Assembly (NCBI RefSeq): GCF_900177675.1
Contig: NZ_FXWM01000001.1
Coordinates: forward strand, 3,481,001-3,545,000
Reading direction: 5' to 3'
DNA: 64,000 bases
Source of the DNA: Bacillus sp. OV166
GTDB taxonomy: Bacteria; Bacillota; Bacilli; Bacillales; Cytobacillaceae
Positions 16,122-24,530 of the stretch are shown piece by piece. The first letter of the stretch is position 1, and every line of letters begins with the position of its first letter. The position numbers and the translations under genes are program-made. The notes under the pieces are model-generated. The model had not been told where the DNA came from. It was given only the letters and a program-made list of their open reading frames with translations, and did no database searches.

Positions 16122-16349
16122 TTATAATGATTTCATTATGTATTTTTTTATGAGTAAACAAATAACTAATATTAATGGAATGATAAATTGAAATGGGATG
16201 AGGATAAACAGCGGAACAATTTTCAAACCGATGAACAAGTGTTGGATTATGTTTTTGGATAATGTAAATGCGAATAAAAAGGTTAAGGTCGCCGCAATTA
16301 TAATTTGACGATTTGGCTTTGTCTTTGGAAACAAGTGGGCAAGAATCAT
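16122..16349 (-). pseudogene. C-terminal remnant of a GerB-type permease
   Basis: A 75-residue frame with two long hydrophobic segments and the ending FQFIIPLILVICLLIKK. It resembles the last helices of GerB-family spore germination permeases (compare the intact one at 4702-5817). There is no ribosome binding site and no upstream coding part. It is most likely the tail of a lost germinant-receptor operon; it could also be a chance hydrophobic frame. Confidence 0.4.
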
Positions 16350-16473
16350 GACTCGTCAATCAGGAATCATTAGAAACACGATTTCTGGATTCATGCATAT
16401 CTATATGTATCTATGTATGTGGGCTTAACGATTGAATCCATAATCATCCAATTAAGGAAGGCGTGAGTATCCG

Positions 16474-17043
16474 ATGTATACCACCAGTGATATATTAAGC
16501 TCCTCTTCATTAAATTTATCCTTTGACTTAAAAAGTGCTCCATACTTCCAGAAAAACAGTCAAAACTTTATTCTTCAGCAAACCGCTAAACAGTTTCCCG
16601 TCATGCAAAACTTAAGCATCTTTGACGTTTATTTGAGTAGAGAACATAGCGTAGAGGCTCATTGGCATCCGAACGCGAATGAACTCGCCTATATGATACA
16701 AGGTGAAGCTGACGTTTCTATTCTCAATCCATTTACCCTTCAAGTACTCAGTTACCGTGTTAAGCCACCCCAAACGGTGTATATCCCTATGGGTTGGTGG
16801 CATTGGGCAATTGCGGTAACGGATCACACCCACTTGTTGGCTATTTTCGACAATAATTCCACGCAGGTCGTATATGGGTCCGACATCTTAAGAAAGACAC
16901 CTCCTGAGGTGTTCCAGGCAATTTATGGTGTTAATGCTCCCCAGTTAGCTGAAGTTCTCAAGCCTATCGATCAAACAGTTACCATAGGTCCACCTAGATC
17001 TAGCGATATACGATGGCGTATTGGAGAGGGAGGCAATTATTGA
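16474..17043 (+). CDS. Cupin protein (germin/oxalate-decarboxylase-like)
   Basis: A 189-residue single-domain cupin. Motif 1 is AHWHPNANELAYMIQG with metal ligands H63, H65 and E70. Motif 2 is VYIPMGWWHWA with H110. This is the germin-type pattern of bicupin oxalate decarboxylases, but only one cupin domain is present and the protein is about half the length of that enzyme. It may bind Mn and act as an oxidase, decarboxylase or sugar-binding protein; the substrate is unknown. Only a weak purine-rich site (GGAAGGCGTGAG) lies upstream of the ATG. It is a single-gene unit ended by a very strong hairpin. Confidence 0.8.
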   Translation: MYTTSDILSSSSLNLSFDLKSAPYFQKNSQNFILQQTAKQFPVMQNLSIFDVYLSREHSVEAHWHPNANELAYMIQGEADVSILNPFTLQVLSYRVKPPQTVYIPMGWWHWAIAVTDHTHLLAIFDNNSTQVVYGSDILRKTPPEVFQAIYGVNAPQLAEVLKPIDQTVTIGPPRSSDIRWRIGEGGNY

Positions 17044-17096
17044 ATTTTGCTAAGTAAAAAGAAAAAGGTAATCCTTAATCGTTCGTGCGTTAACAT

Positions 17097-17150
17097 AACT
17101 GCAAGTTAAAAGGCCATTCCACGAAATGAATGGCCTTTTAACCTGCAGTT
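17097..17150. terminator. Strong bidirectional terminator
   Basis: Arms of about 23 bases: AACTGCA-GTTAAAAGGCCATT pairs with AATGGCCTTTTAAC-TGCAGTT around an eight-base loop. It separates the cupin gene from the next membrane protein gene. Confidence 0.8.
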
Positions 17151-17311
17151 ACAGGCGCAGAGTGGAATAGGTGAATATAAATAGCATAATGCCTATGTAT
17201 GAATCGTTGTGTATATTGGAAATATAAACATGGCTATAAAAACCGGGAGAGTTCATAAATGTTGTATTCCCATTCCCGGGAGGTACCGCGGATTTACAGG
17301 AGGAGCGACCT

Positions 17312-18163
17312 ATGCCAAATATATACTGGTACTACGGTTTAATAGTTATCGGGGCGGTAATTACCGTCTATACAATGTATAAAAAAAGAAAAGTATTTGA
17401 TTTGTTTTCATATTTTGTATTCGCAACTGCTTGGTCATGGATTGGTGAAGCTGTTGTACTCTTTGCACTAAATGCTTACGCATATAAACCCGGACTTTAT
17501 TCTGATCCTTTTGCCGAAAATATCATAGGGCATATTATAGCCAATACAGCATTATGGTCTTCAACAGCGATTAGTGTAATGGTTTTTCAGCTCTCATACC
17601 GCTGGATTGGATTAATATCCATCGTTTTCATGCTGGTAGAGGTTGTGTTTCTTAAAGCGGATGTCTACACTCACCATTGGTGGCACACATATATGACTGG
17701 CATTGTAACATTTATCTATATGATGACTATGAAAAAGTGGTATTCCATAGTAAATGGAAAAAGACATAAATCCCCGCGAATCATAACATTCTGGACAATC
17801 TCATGGATCATTCTACAAACTCCATCAAGCGTACTTATGCTTTTTGGAAAACAGTTCTTTCATGTAAATTGGGTTGAAAACATTTACCGGGACAGTACAT
17901 TATTTAGTGGTTTTTTGTATCACGTATGTATGGCCGTAATTGTTATTCTTTGTATTTACATACCAAAAAAGAAATATTGGAATGTGGTTCCTTTTTTTAT
18001 TTTGCTTTTAGGCGATGTGATCCTTTTGAACATGAAGATATTAGTTTTTCATGACGATTGGAAATTGAGTTACCTGATCTGCATCCGAGCAGCAAGTTTA
18101 CTTTTTTTTATACTGATTGAAAAATACACGTTAAGACTGGTTAAGGTTGGAAATTCGACATAA
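17312..18163 (+). CDS. Integral membrane protein, unknown
   Basis: A 283-residue protein with about eight hydrophobic segments spread over its length and short loops, many of them rich in Trp, Tyr and His (THHWWHTYMTG around residue 117). I do not recognise the family with certainty; the aromatic-rich helices and size resemble CBO0543-type proteins of Bacillus and Clostridium. The start is ATG with AGGAGG eight bases upstream, so it is very likely expressed. Its last codons overlap the GIY-YIG remnant that follows. Confidence 0.7.
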   Translation: MPNIYWYYGLIVIGAVITVYTMYKKRKVFDLFSYFVFATAWSWIGEAVVLFALNAYAYKPGLYSDPFAENIIGHIIANTALWSSTAISVMVFQLSYRWIGLISIVFMLVEVVFLKADVYTHHWWHTYMTGIVTFIYMMTMKKWYSIVNGKRHKSPRIITFWTISWIILQTPSSVLMLFGKQFFHVNWVENIYRDSTLFSGFLYHVCMAVIVILCIYIPKKKYWNVVPFFILLLGDVILLNMKILVFHDDWKLSYLICIRAASLLFFILIEKYTLRLVKVGNST

Positions 18164-18164
18164 T

Positions 18165-18332
18165 CGGCCCAATCCGGTTTTTGGGGATGCCTTTGAAATT
18201 GACGTTTTGGAAGTCCTCAAAAAGAAGGAAACAGGATCCTTTAATGAAAAAGAAGAGCTGCGAAAACTGGATGAGAAGTGGTTCGATCAGGTCCAACCAA
18301 ATGGAGAAAATGGCTATCATACAAGAAAATAA
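18165..18332 (+). pseudogene. C-terminal remnant of a GIY-YIG nuclease-family protein
   Basis: The frame reads GDAFEIDVLEVLKKKETG, then NEKEELRKLDEKWFDQVQP and NGENGYHTRK. This is like the last third of small Bacillus GIY-YIG proteins (DAFxxEVLExL, KExLxxLEExWLxxLQP). The catalytic N-terminal part is absent; the preceding bases belong to the membrane protein gene. It is probably a leftover of a deletion. Confidence 0.55.
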
Positions 18333-18690
18333 GAAGGAACAGCATTTTATTGCTTCTTTATTGTGAAGTAAAATCCTTAAAAAGAAAAAAACCAATAAAT
18401 AAGAGTAAACGAGCTTGGATTATTCAAGCCCGTTTACATTTCTATCGCACTAATAATTAATGGATTTGGTTTGGATCCTACAACAAATAAAACATCCTAA
18501 AATAGTTAAATATGAAACTGAATCATCACAAGGACAGTGTAATTTATATAAAATTAACTATTTAAAATTCAATACACAAATTACTCAGTGCTCCAAAATC
18601 ATACGGTTGATTTAAGACCATAGGCGTTTTATATTCGTCACCACTCGCCAGGCATATGATTTATATTATTCAGTATTACCTCCACCCCGT
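18333..18690. other. Intergenic stretch with one hairpin
   Basis: I see no gene. A hairpin with arms GTAAACGAGCTTG (18405-18417) and CAAGCCCGTTTAC (18425-18437) is the only clear structure. Confidence 0.5.
18405..18440 (+). terminator. Hairpin terminator
   Basis: Stem of about 12 pairs with one mismatch and a seven-base loop, then ATTTC. Confidence 0.55.
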
Positions 18691-19860
18691 TCACCAAAAA
18701 ATTTCTTCATTCTTTATAAACGATTCGAGAAATTCCCTGTCCGTAGCAAGCTGAGAACGATAAGCCTGAATCGCTTTCAACTTTCGAATGGCTTCAGTTT
18801 CGGTCATTGGCACCCGCACTGGCGGAGGCCACGGTACAAAGCTGGGAATTCGCTCTTCTTTATACTCATGTGCCTCAAACGGCAATCTGGGGGTAATCCC
18901 ACGTGGCCATGGCCATTGGGAGTCTGGTCCGCTGTGGATCAAATAGGTATACACGTGGCCTCTGTAACCAGTCGCCTGCACGGCGTCACGAACAAACAAG
19001 TAAGCTGCCTGATGATCGGGGTGCCCATCCGCACCGTCGGTGACGTAGATTTCCTTTGGTTGCAGACACCTAATCAGGTCCATTGTATCGGAGAGGGCAA
19101 ACTCCTTCAGATAGGGCGCAGGCATGCCATAAACAAGCGAGTGATAGTCCGGGTGTACTATGCTATACGTTTTTCTCATCAGGGTAAAGCGTTGCTGGAA
19201 AGGCTCGGGGCCCTCGGACTTATAAACACGATCCAGTCCGGCATCGGGATAGCCCAGGAAGGTAATATCCGACGGCTTTAGTCCCAACTCTGCCGTAGCA
19301 GCATACACTTCAAACTGGCGCACCCGCGCCAATTCGAAGTAATCCTCGGGACGGAGCTCGTCAATATTCTTCTTGAGCAGCTGGGAGGCAGCCCTCGGGT
19401 AACCATCTCCATTCGTAAAAATAACAACATGAACCCGCTTTCCTGCCGCCACTGCGCGCATGATCACGCCCGCTGTCCCTAGCGTCTCGTCGTCGGGATG
19501 AGGGGCGAAAACCAGCAAATCGATAGGCTTGGTGTTGGTCACGTAGTTACCTGGTTGAAGACCATAAATAGTTTTGGATAAGTTACACCAAATAAATGGT
19601 ATAGGTACGGATTGTACTGATAAGAAAGGTGCTATTTGTATTGGAAATATTGGTCCTGACAAGTGCATTGAGGGTTTAGGAAACAGAATAGAGTAACAGA
19701 GATAGCACGGACAAGTCTGATTTAGGTAAGGCCAGTAAACAGGTAGATTTCTGTACGTTTTTTCAAACAACGCTTGTTCCTCCGTTCTTATATAGACTCT
19801 AGTATTGCCAAGTAAGATGGGACAAGGGGTTTTTGAAGTAGATAAACTGGAAAACTCCAC
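18691..19860 (-). CDS. PIG-L family deacetylase with AT-rich N-terminal extension
   Basis: A 389-residue frame. From about residue 108 it is a PIG-L/LmbE deacetylase: the Zn motif PHPDDE has H121, D123 and D124, and the second motif is GADGHPDH around 277-283. It would remove N-acetyl groups from a GlcNAc-type sugar, as BshB does in bacillithiol synthesis, though this member is longer than BshB. Residues 1-105 are unlike any PIG-L part, rich in Pro and Cys, with no clear signal peptide. The deacetylase part is about 50-60% GC while the extension and neighbours are about 36-40%, so the domain looks imported and joined to local DNA. The GTG start has only a weak ribosome binding site and is uncertain. 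Confidence 0.8.
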   Translation of the reverse strand: MEFSSLSTSKTPCPILLGNTRVYIRTEEQALFEKTYRNLPVYWPYLNQTCPCYLCYSILFPKPSMHLSGPIFPIQIAPFLSVQSVPIPFIWCNLSKTIYGLQPGNYVTNTKPIDLLVFAPHPDDETLGTAGVIMRAVAAGKRVHVVIFTNGDGYPRAASQLLKKNIDELRPEDYFELARVRQFEVYAATAELGLKPSDITFLGYPDAGLDRVYKSEGPEPFQQRFTLMRKTYSIVHPDYHSLVYGMPAPYLKEFALSDTMDLIRCLQPKEIYVTDGADGHPDHQAAYLFVRDAVQATGYRGHVYTYLIHSGPDSQWPWPRGITPRLPFEAHEYKEERIPSFVPWPPPVRVPMTETEAIRKLKAIQAYRSQLATDREFLESFIKNEEIFW

Positions 19861-20335
19861 GAGTAGATAAATATCCTGGAAATAATCTAAAGTTCGATAG
19901 AGTTGATGAGGAGGAAGTTGAGAATCCTTTAAGTCAGTCTTGAACTATCAATTAGCATGCACTTACTTTGTAGATACATAGATATGGTTAATTGTAAACG
20001 ATCCCTATTTTACTACATTCGGAACACCAATAAAATTAAGTGAAGATAAATTAACCTATGTAGGCGAACGTTGTTTTGTTAAAGGGATAACGCCAAAATT
20101 TTGACTTATCGCTAATGACCTTTAGTGAGGCGTAATTCTCAATTTAGTTTAGTGAGTTTAAAGTGTTTCCAGCGTCTCTTGGCAAAAGCAAAGATCCGCA
20201 TTAAGAGGTGCACCATTATTCAATAAGTGAGTGTCATAGCTATGCCTCATTTGGTACGGATGAACAAGTAGTTTTATGATTTGATTATGATAATATTTTT
20301 AAGAAAACTATAATGTAACATTATTGTAAATAATA
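19861..20335. other. Gene-free stretch with a coding-like scrap
   Basis: No gene with a ribosome binding site is seen. At about 20000-20104 one frame reads NDPYFTTFGTPIKLSE, continuing to VKGITPKF and a stop; it looks like the end of some protein that I cannot identify. Confidence 0.4.
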
Positions 20336-20372
20336 AAAATAAAAAATAGGTATTTTAATTCGGAAAGAAAGA

Positions 20373-20740
20373 GTGATACATACCTTGAAATACAAAGGAA
20401 GAATAGTAACAACCTTAATTAGTATAATTGTTGGAATACCTTATGTTGCTAATAATTATAAAACACTTCAAAGTTCGATTAGGACGTTCATAGATACAAC
20501 CGTTTTGATTGTAACTACCATGATACTCTGGTGGCTGGGAAACAATATGACAAGGCTAAGTTTTATTCCGAAAAAGACTATTTAACTGGGCTTTATAATA
20601 GACGATTTATTGAGGAGATTTCCCCAAAACTAATTTATCCAAATGATGGAAAAGATATGGATAGTCTAATTAAGATTGCGGATAAAAATATGTATAAATT
20701 AAAAACCTTAAGCAAAAAAGCTACCCTTAAAAGAATATGA
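20373..20740 (+). pseudogene. GGDEF protein copy, deleted and frameshifted
   Basis: The same GTG start and first 55 or so codons as the gene at 10026 are present. One A is missing from the AAAA run in the GGGAAAACAA sequence (here GGGAAACAA, about 20540), which shifts the frame. A later 306-base stretch, equal to 102 codons and including the GGDEF motif, is missing after ATTTCCCCAAAACTAAT. The product cannot be a cyclase. Confidence 0.88.
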
Positions 20741-20771
20741 AACAATGAAAAATTATCATTCAATTACTTGG

Positions 20772-20803
20772 AGCGATTGTTCAATAAGAGCAGTCGCTTT
20801 TTT
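20772..20803 (+). terminator. Terminator after GGDEF pseudogene
   Basis: Same hairpin as at 10732-10763, with TTTTTT. Confidence 0.6.
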
Positions 20804-20830
20804 ACTAACGAGGAGGGTTGTTCAATTAGA
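20804..20830 (+). repeat. REP-like hairpin element
   Basis: ACTAACGAGGAGGGTTGTTC follows the terminator; it differs from the copy at 10764 by one base in the left arm, here closer to the consensus CTAACG. Confidence 0.5.
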
Positions 20831-20955
20831 AATGATAATTATGTTTAAAAAAAATGTTCAGATGAACAACGAGGTGTCATTAGTACCGACCATAGCTTTC
20901 TACTGTTACAATGAGAGAATGAAAGAAAATAACAGTATGTAGAAAGGAGTTCCAC

Positions 20956-21255
20956 ATGAAGATGATTGATGAGTATTTCGAAACAGCGATGGAAGCCTGG
21001 AGTATGATGCAAAAGACTTCTGGTGATGAAGGGGCAGAATGGGCAGAAAGATTTGAACGCTACTTTTATGAATTTATCGATGAATTGAAGAAATGGTGGG
21101 CAACTCTTCATCCAAAACCAACGAATATAGATGAGGCTGAGGAGTTACCAGAAATAAAAAAGTGGATGGAGCAAATCCCTGCTCCTGTACAACTAAATTT
21201 TCTTACAGAATTAGAGGATATTTTGGATGGATTAGATACAGAACGTTTTGATTAA
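20956..21255 (+). CDS. Small acidic protein, unknown
   Basis: A 99-residue acidic, helix-rich protein without membrane segments. It is rich in Trp, Glu and Phe (GAEWAERFERYFYEFIDELKKWW) and ends in DGLDTERFD. The ATG follows AAAGGAG by eight bases, so it is a credible gene. I do not recognise the family. It stands alone between the GGDEF pseudogene and a REP-like element. Confidence 0.65.
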   Translation: MKMIDEYFETAMEAWSMMQKTSGDEGAEWAERFERYFYEFIDELKKWWATLHPKPTNIDEAEELPEIKKWMEQIPAPVQLNFLTELEDILDGLDTERFD

Positions 21256-21282
21256 GAAGTAGAGTATGGTGGAGATGTGTTG

Positions 21283-21313
21283 TTGTACTAACGGTGGAGG
21301 TTAGTAGATAAGT
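21283..21313 (+). repeat. REP-like hairpin element
   Basis: TTGTACTAACGGTGGAGG followed by TTAGTAGATAAG. Arms CTAAC and GTTAG-like are both kept, with a GGTGGAG loop. Confidence 0.55.
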
Positions 21314-21415
21314 GGATGATCGTCCACCTCTGTTTGTAAACCATTTAACATCCATTTTGGGAATTTAAAGGGCAAAAGAATCATATAAAATTATGAAAAG
21401 GAGGAGAGTCATAAA

Positions 21416-22542
21416 ATGCAGATCATCAACAATTATTTTCGTGTACGTGTGAGTATGGTGTACGTGTGAGTATTGTGTACATGATGACCAATAATGAAAT
21501 AATGAATCAAATCATTGTCTTTTACCGGGACATGAATGGAATGCTGACCTTTGTGGGTGCCTACCCAACTTATGGTAGAGGTACTGGTACAAAGGAAGTC
21601 TCCACTGCAACTGCAAACGATGGCATCGACCCTCTTGCGTCACAAGGCGCCCTAACTTTGTCCCGTGATCGGCGTTTCCTACTTGGTGTTAACGCGGGTA
21701 GCAATAGTATAAGTAGTTTCATCATAACTGACAGCGGAACACCTGTTCTTGTTGATGTGAAGCCATCAGGAGGAGCTCAGCCCAACAGCGTAGATGTGTT
21801 TGGTAATATTGTCTATGTTTCCAATGTAGGGAATGCCGCTAACAATTTTGCTTCCAACATCACTGGTTTTCGCATAGATGAAAACGGACGGCTTACTCCT
21901 ATTCCTGGATCCACCTATTCTCTCAGTACCTTCAATGCTCAGCCGGCTCAGGTTCTCTTCACTCCTGACGGTAGCAAAATCCTTGTATCCGAGCTTACTT
22001 CAAACCATCTTAGTGTATTTCGTGTGAATCAAAATGGTACGCTTACAGGTCCAATCGTTAATGATTCTTACGGTCAAGGACCATTGGGCGTATATTTTCT
22101 ATCGTCTGGAATCCTCTTAGTTACAGAAGCAGTTTCAAATGCACTGTCATCTTATTCATTGAGTAATGACGGTATCCTTCGGGTGATCAGCGGCTCTGTA
22201 CCAAGCGGATATAAAACTGCTTGTTGGGTTGTAACAACGAGGGATGAACGTTTTGCATACATTACCAACACTTTAAGCGGCACCATCTCGACCTACCAAA
22301 TTGATCCAAATGGAGCTTTGTCGGTGGTAAGGCATATTACCAGTACACCGCCAGGTACAGCACCGGGTCTTCCGATGGATGTTAGAGTGAGTAGAGATGG
22401 ACGGCATTTTTACACTCTTAACGGAAATCAGGGAACAGTGTCAGTATTCAATATTCAAGATGATGGTAGTCTAGAAAGATTGCAGGTTGCTGCCTGGACT
22501 AACTTTTCATACTATGGATCACAAGGTTTAGCTGTTCTTTGA
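21416..22542 (+). CDS. Lactonase-family seven-bladed beta-propeller, 5' tandem duplication
   Basis: The protein of about 360 residues is built of seven propeller repeats with phrases such as TLSRDRRFLLGVNAGSNSIS, FTPDGSKILVSEL and VSRDGRHFYTLNG, typical of the 6-phosphogluconolactonase/YncE-like family. The ribosome binding site AAGGAGGAGAG points to ATG 21416, but that frame stops at a TGA after 17 codons. A 17-base unit (GTGTACGTGTGAGTATG at 21441-21457) is repeated at 21458-21474. Removing one copy joins ATG 21416 to the main frame. As it stands, the main frame can begin only at GTG 21466. No signal peptide is seen. Confidence 0.8.
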
Positions 22543-22986
22543 TTCTATTGGATACACCATACTGTTCGAAATAGAAAAATACAGGAGTTACAAAAAACAG
22601 GGCTGCCGACATACTGGTGGCTTTTATTATGAGACAACATAATTGCCAGCAAAGTTGTGAAGAAATTCACTTAATCAAACGGGTGCATTACTGGAACAAC
22701 GGTAATGCTTTTTTCTTGTTTCACTAGCTCTTTTGGCACCCATTTCTTCCTAACAATTTTATAAAATGGAAATTTCACCATGTACTGGACATTTACTCAT
22801 AAGTTTATGACAAACAATGCTTAATTTTCCGCTATTTGTCTGAGTATTTATCACACACCTGCAATAGGGGACTCGTCATATGATACATTAGCATTTGAAT
22901 TCAAAGTGATTCAATCACTTCTGCCATATAGAACAGTATTATGGGGGAGAGGCTTTTTTCAAAAAAGGAATTTCAGGAGGGACATT
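22543..22986. other. Intergenic stretch
   Basis: No gene is seen. It contains a weak hairpin near 22602-22630, a REP-like element fused to a terminator at 22671-22715, and the ribosome binding site of the Mur ligase gene (AGGAGGGA, about 22975-22982). Confidence 0.5.
22671..22715 (+). terminator. Terminator merged with a REP-like element
   Basis: The element-like start TTAATCAAACGGGTGC runs into a stem GCATTAC (22685-22691) / GTAATGC (22702-22708) followed by six T. Confidence 0.6.
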
Positions 22987-24366
22987 TTGAAGACATTATT
23001 ATTGGAAAACATTTTAACTGCAATGAACATTCAACCTAATGAAAAGCAAAAAGGTATACGAATCAATAACGTCACTTATAACAGATTTGAAATTAGGAGT
23101 CATACGTTATTTTTTCGTTGGAACAATAGAGCGGTGCCTGTTGAAACGATAAAGAAATACAAAAATGTATTCATTGTTACCGATACACCATTTTCTCATA
23201 TGGAAAGATTAAATCCTAATCAAATCATTATGGTAGAGGATCTCAAAGACAGTTTCTTTAAATTCACATCGTATTACAGGCATCTGTTTAACATTCCTGT
23301 TGTCGCCATTACTGGTACATGCGGAAAGTCTACGACGAAAGAAATGCTAAAACACATTTTGGAAGAAACACACAAGGTGCAGGCAACAATATCAAGCAAA
23401 AATGCCAATTGTTACAACCTTCCTTATTTAATGGGAATTGATGAAGATACGGATGTGGCAGTGTTTGAAACAGCCGTATCTTCAAAAGGGGATATGACGG
23501 AGTCCTGTAAGTATTTTTACCCGACGATTGGGATTATGACAATGATTGATGTGGATCATACGGATAAAATTCGATCATTTGATAATTATCTAGCAGAAAA
23601 GTCGAAAATAATGCAAGGTATGAATAATAAAGGAATTCTCATCCTAAATTCGGACGACCCATATCTCTCTACCCTAGATACTTCTAAATTTAAGGGAGAG
23701 ATTATTACGTTCGGAAAAAACAAGGATGCTATTTTTAGGATTAAGAAGTATCAATATCATTCATCCGGCATGACTTTTTGGATGGAATATAAACAAAGGG
23801 GATTTAAAGGATATATACCGGGACTTGGTGAGCATAGTGTATATAATGCAGCCGCTTCAGTAGCAGCTGCTGCAATCTTAGGAGTGGATATTCACTATGC
23901 TATAAAGAGATTATCTACTTATCATCACATGAGATCCCATTTTCAAATCATTGAAGGACGAAATCAAATTACGTTGGTGGATGATACTTGGAAGTCAAAT
24001 CCTGCTTCCTTAAGAAAAGGCTTAGAAACATTAAGCAGGATTGCATTGCCATCCCAAAGAAAAATTGCTGTTCTGGGAAGAATGGCAGCACTGGGAAAAT
24101 ATGCAGATGAAGAATACGAAAAGGCAGGAAACCTAATCGGTGCTTCGGGGGTCGATATTCTCATCACCAAAGGGTTTATTGCAAAAGATTTTCAAAAGCC
24201 AGCTATAGAGGCAGGAGTAAATCCGCATAATGTTTATCATTTTTCAGATGCAGATGAAATAAAGAGGTTTTTTGATTCATTTTTAATCCCAAATGACATT
24301 GTTTATTTCAAAACGGGCGGGGATGACTCAGACTTCGATGATGTCATCGATTATTTAAGAAGTTAA
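22987..24366 (+). CDS. Mur ligase-family enzyme (MurF-like)
   Basis: A 459-residue ATP-dependent ligase. The P-loop GTCGKSTTK lies at about residues 110-118, the metal-site region NCYNLPYLMG and FETAVSSKGDM follow, a central IDVDHTDKIRSFDNY motif provides the conserved His, and the C-terminal domain has the VDDTWKSNPAS motif. These match MurF-type enzymes that join a D-Ala-D-Ala-like or amino-acid unit to a carboxylate. The true murF is normally in the dcw cluster, so this is an accessory paralogue. I chose TTG 22987 for its AGGAGGGA site. Two ATP-grasp ligases are encoded opposite just downstream, which hints at one amide-forming pathway. Confidence 0.82.
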   Translation: MKTLLLENILTAMNIQPNEKQKGIRINNVTYNRFEIRSHTLFFRWNNRAVPVETIKKYKNVFIVTDTPFSHMERLNPNQIIMVEDLKDSFFKFTSYYRHLFNIPVVAITGTCGKSTTKEMLKHILEETHKVQATISSKNANCYNLPYLMGIDEDTDVAVFETAVSSKGDMTESCKYFYPTIGIMTMIDVDHTDKIRSFDNYLAEKSKIMQGMNNKGILILNSDDPYLSTLDTSKFKGEIITFGKNKDAIFRIKKYQYHSSGMTFWMEYKQRGFKGYIPGLGEHSVYNAAASVAAAAILGVDIHYAIKRLSTYHHMRSHFQIIEGRNQITLVDDTWKSNPASLRKGLETLSRIALPSQRKIAVLGRMAALGKYADEEYEKAGNLIGASGVDILITKGFIAKDFQKPAIEAGVNPHNVYHFSDADEIKRFFDSFLIPNDIVYFKTGGDDSDFDDVIDYLRS

Positions 24367-24387
24367 AATGGTAGAAACTTTTCTCAT

Positions 24388-24472
24388 AAAAAGGCAGCTT
24401 TCCTTTAATGAACGGCAACCCAATTGTTCACAATTTGAGGTGCAGTTCATGAGCGGCAAGCTGCCTTTTTGG
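24388..24472. terminator. Terminator between Mur ligase and ATP-grasp genes
   Basis: Arms AAAAAGGCAGCTT (24388-24400) and AAGCTGCCTTTTT (24458-24470) enclose a long loop that has its own weak pairing. Confidence 0.6.
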
Positions 24473-24530
24473 GGATTTAATTTTTGTTCCAAGACGATAA
24501 CCTGGAATAACTGGCTAATCTGGTTTTATT

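Larger units (their letters stand above)
20336..20873 (+). repeat. Damaged duplicate of the 9990-10833 GGDEF segment
   Basis: This segment is nearly identical to the GGDEF gene and its flanks about 10.3 kb upstream, including the leader, terminator and REP-like element, except for a 306-base deletion and scattered changes. Homology fades at both ends near the stated limits. Confidence 0.85.

Noticed and set aside
18868-19281. A 137-codon plus-strand frame opposite the PIG-L gene.
   Set aside because: It is an antisense shadow of the GC-rich PIG-L domain; the minus-strand frame carries the PHPDDE and HPDH motifs.
20745-20942. A 65-codon frame after the GGDEF pseudogene.
   Set aside because: It runs through a terminator hairpin and a REP-like element and lacks a ribosome binding site.
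21416-21465. The first short frame from ATG 21416 as a separate peptide gene.
   Set aside because: Its sequence joins the propeller frame when one 17-base repeat is removed, so it is the displaced start of that gene.
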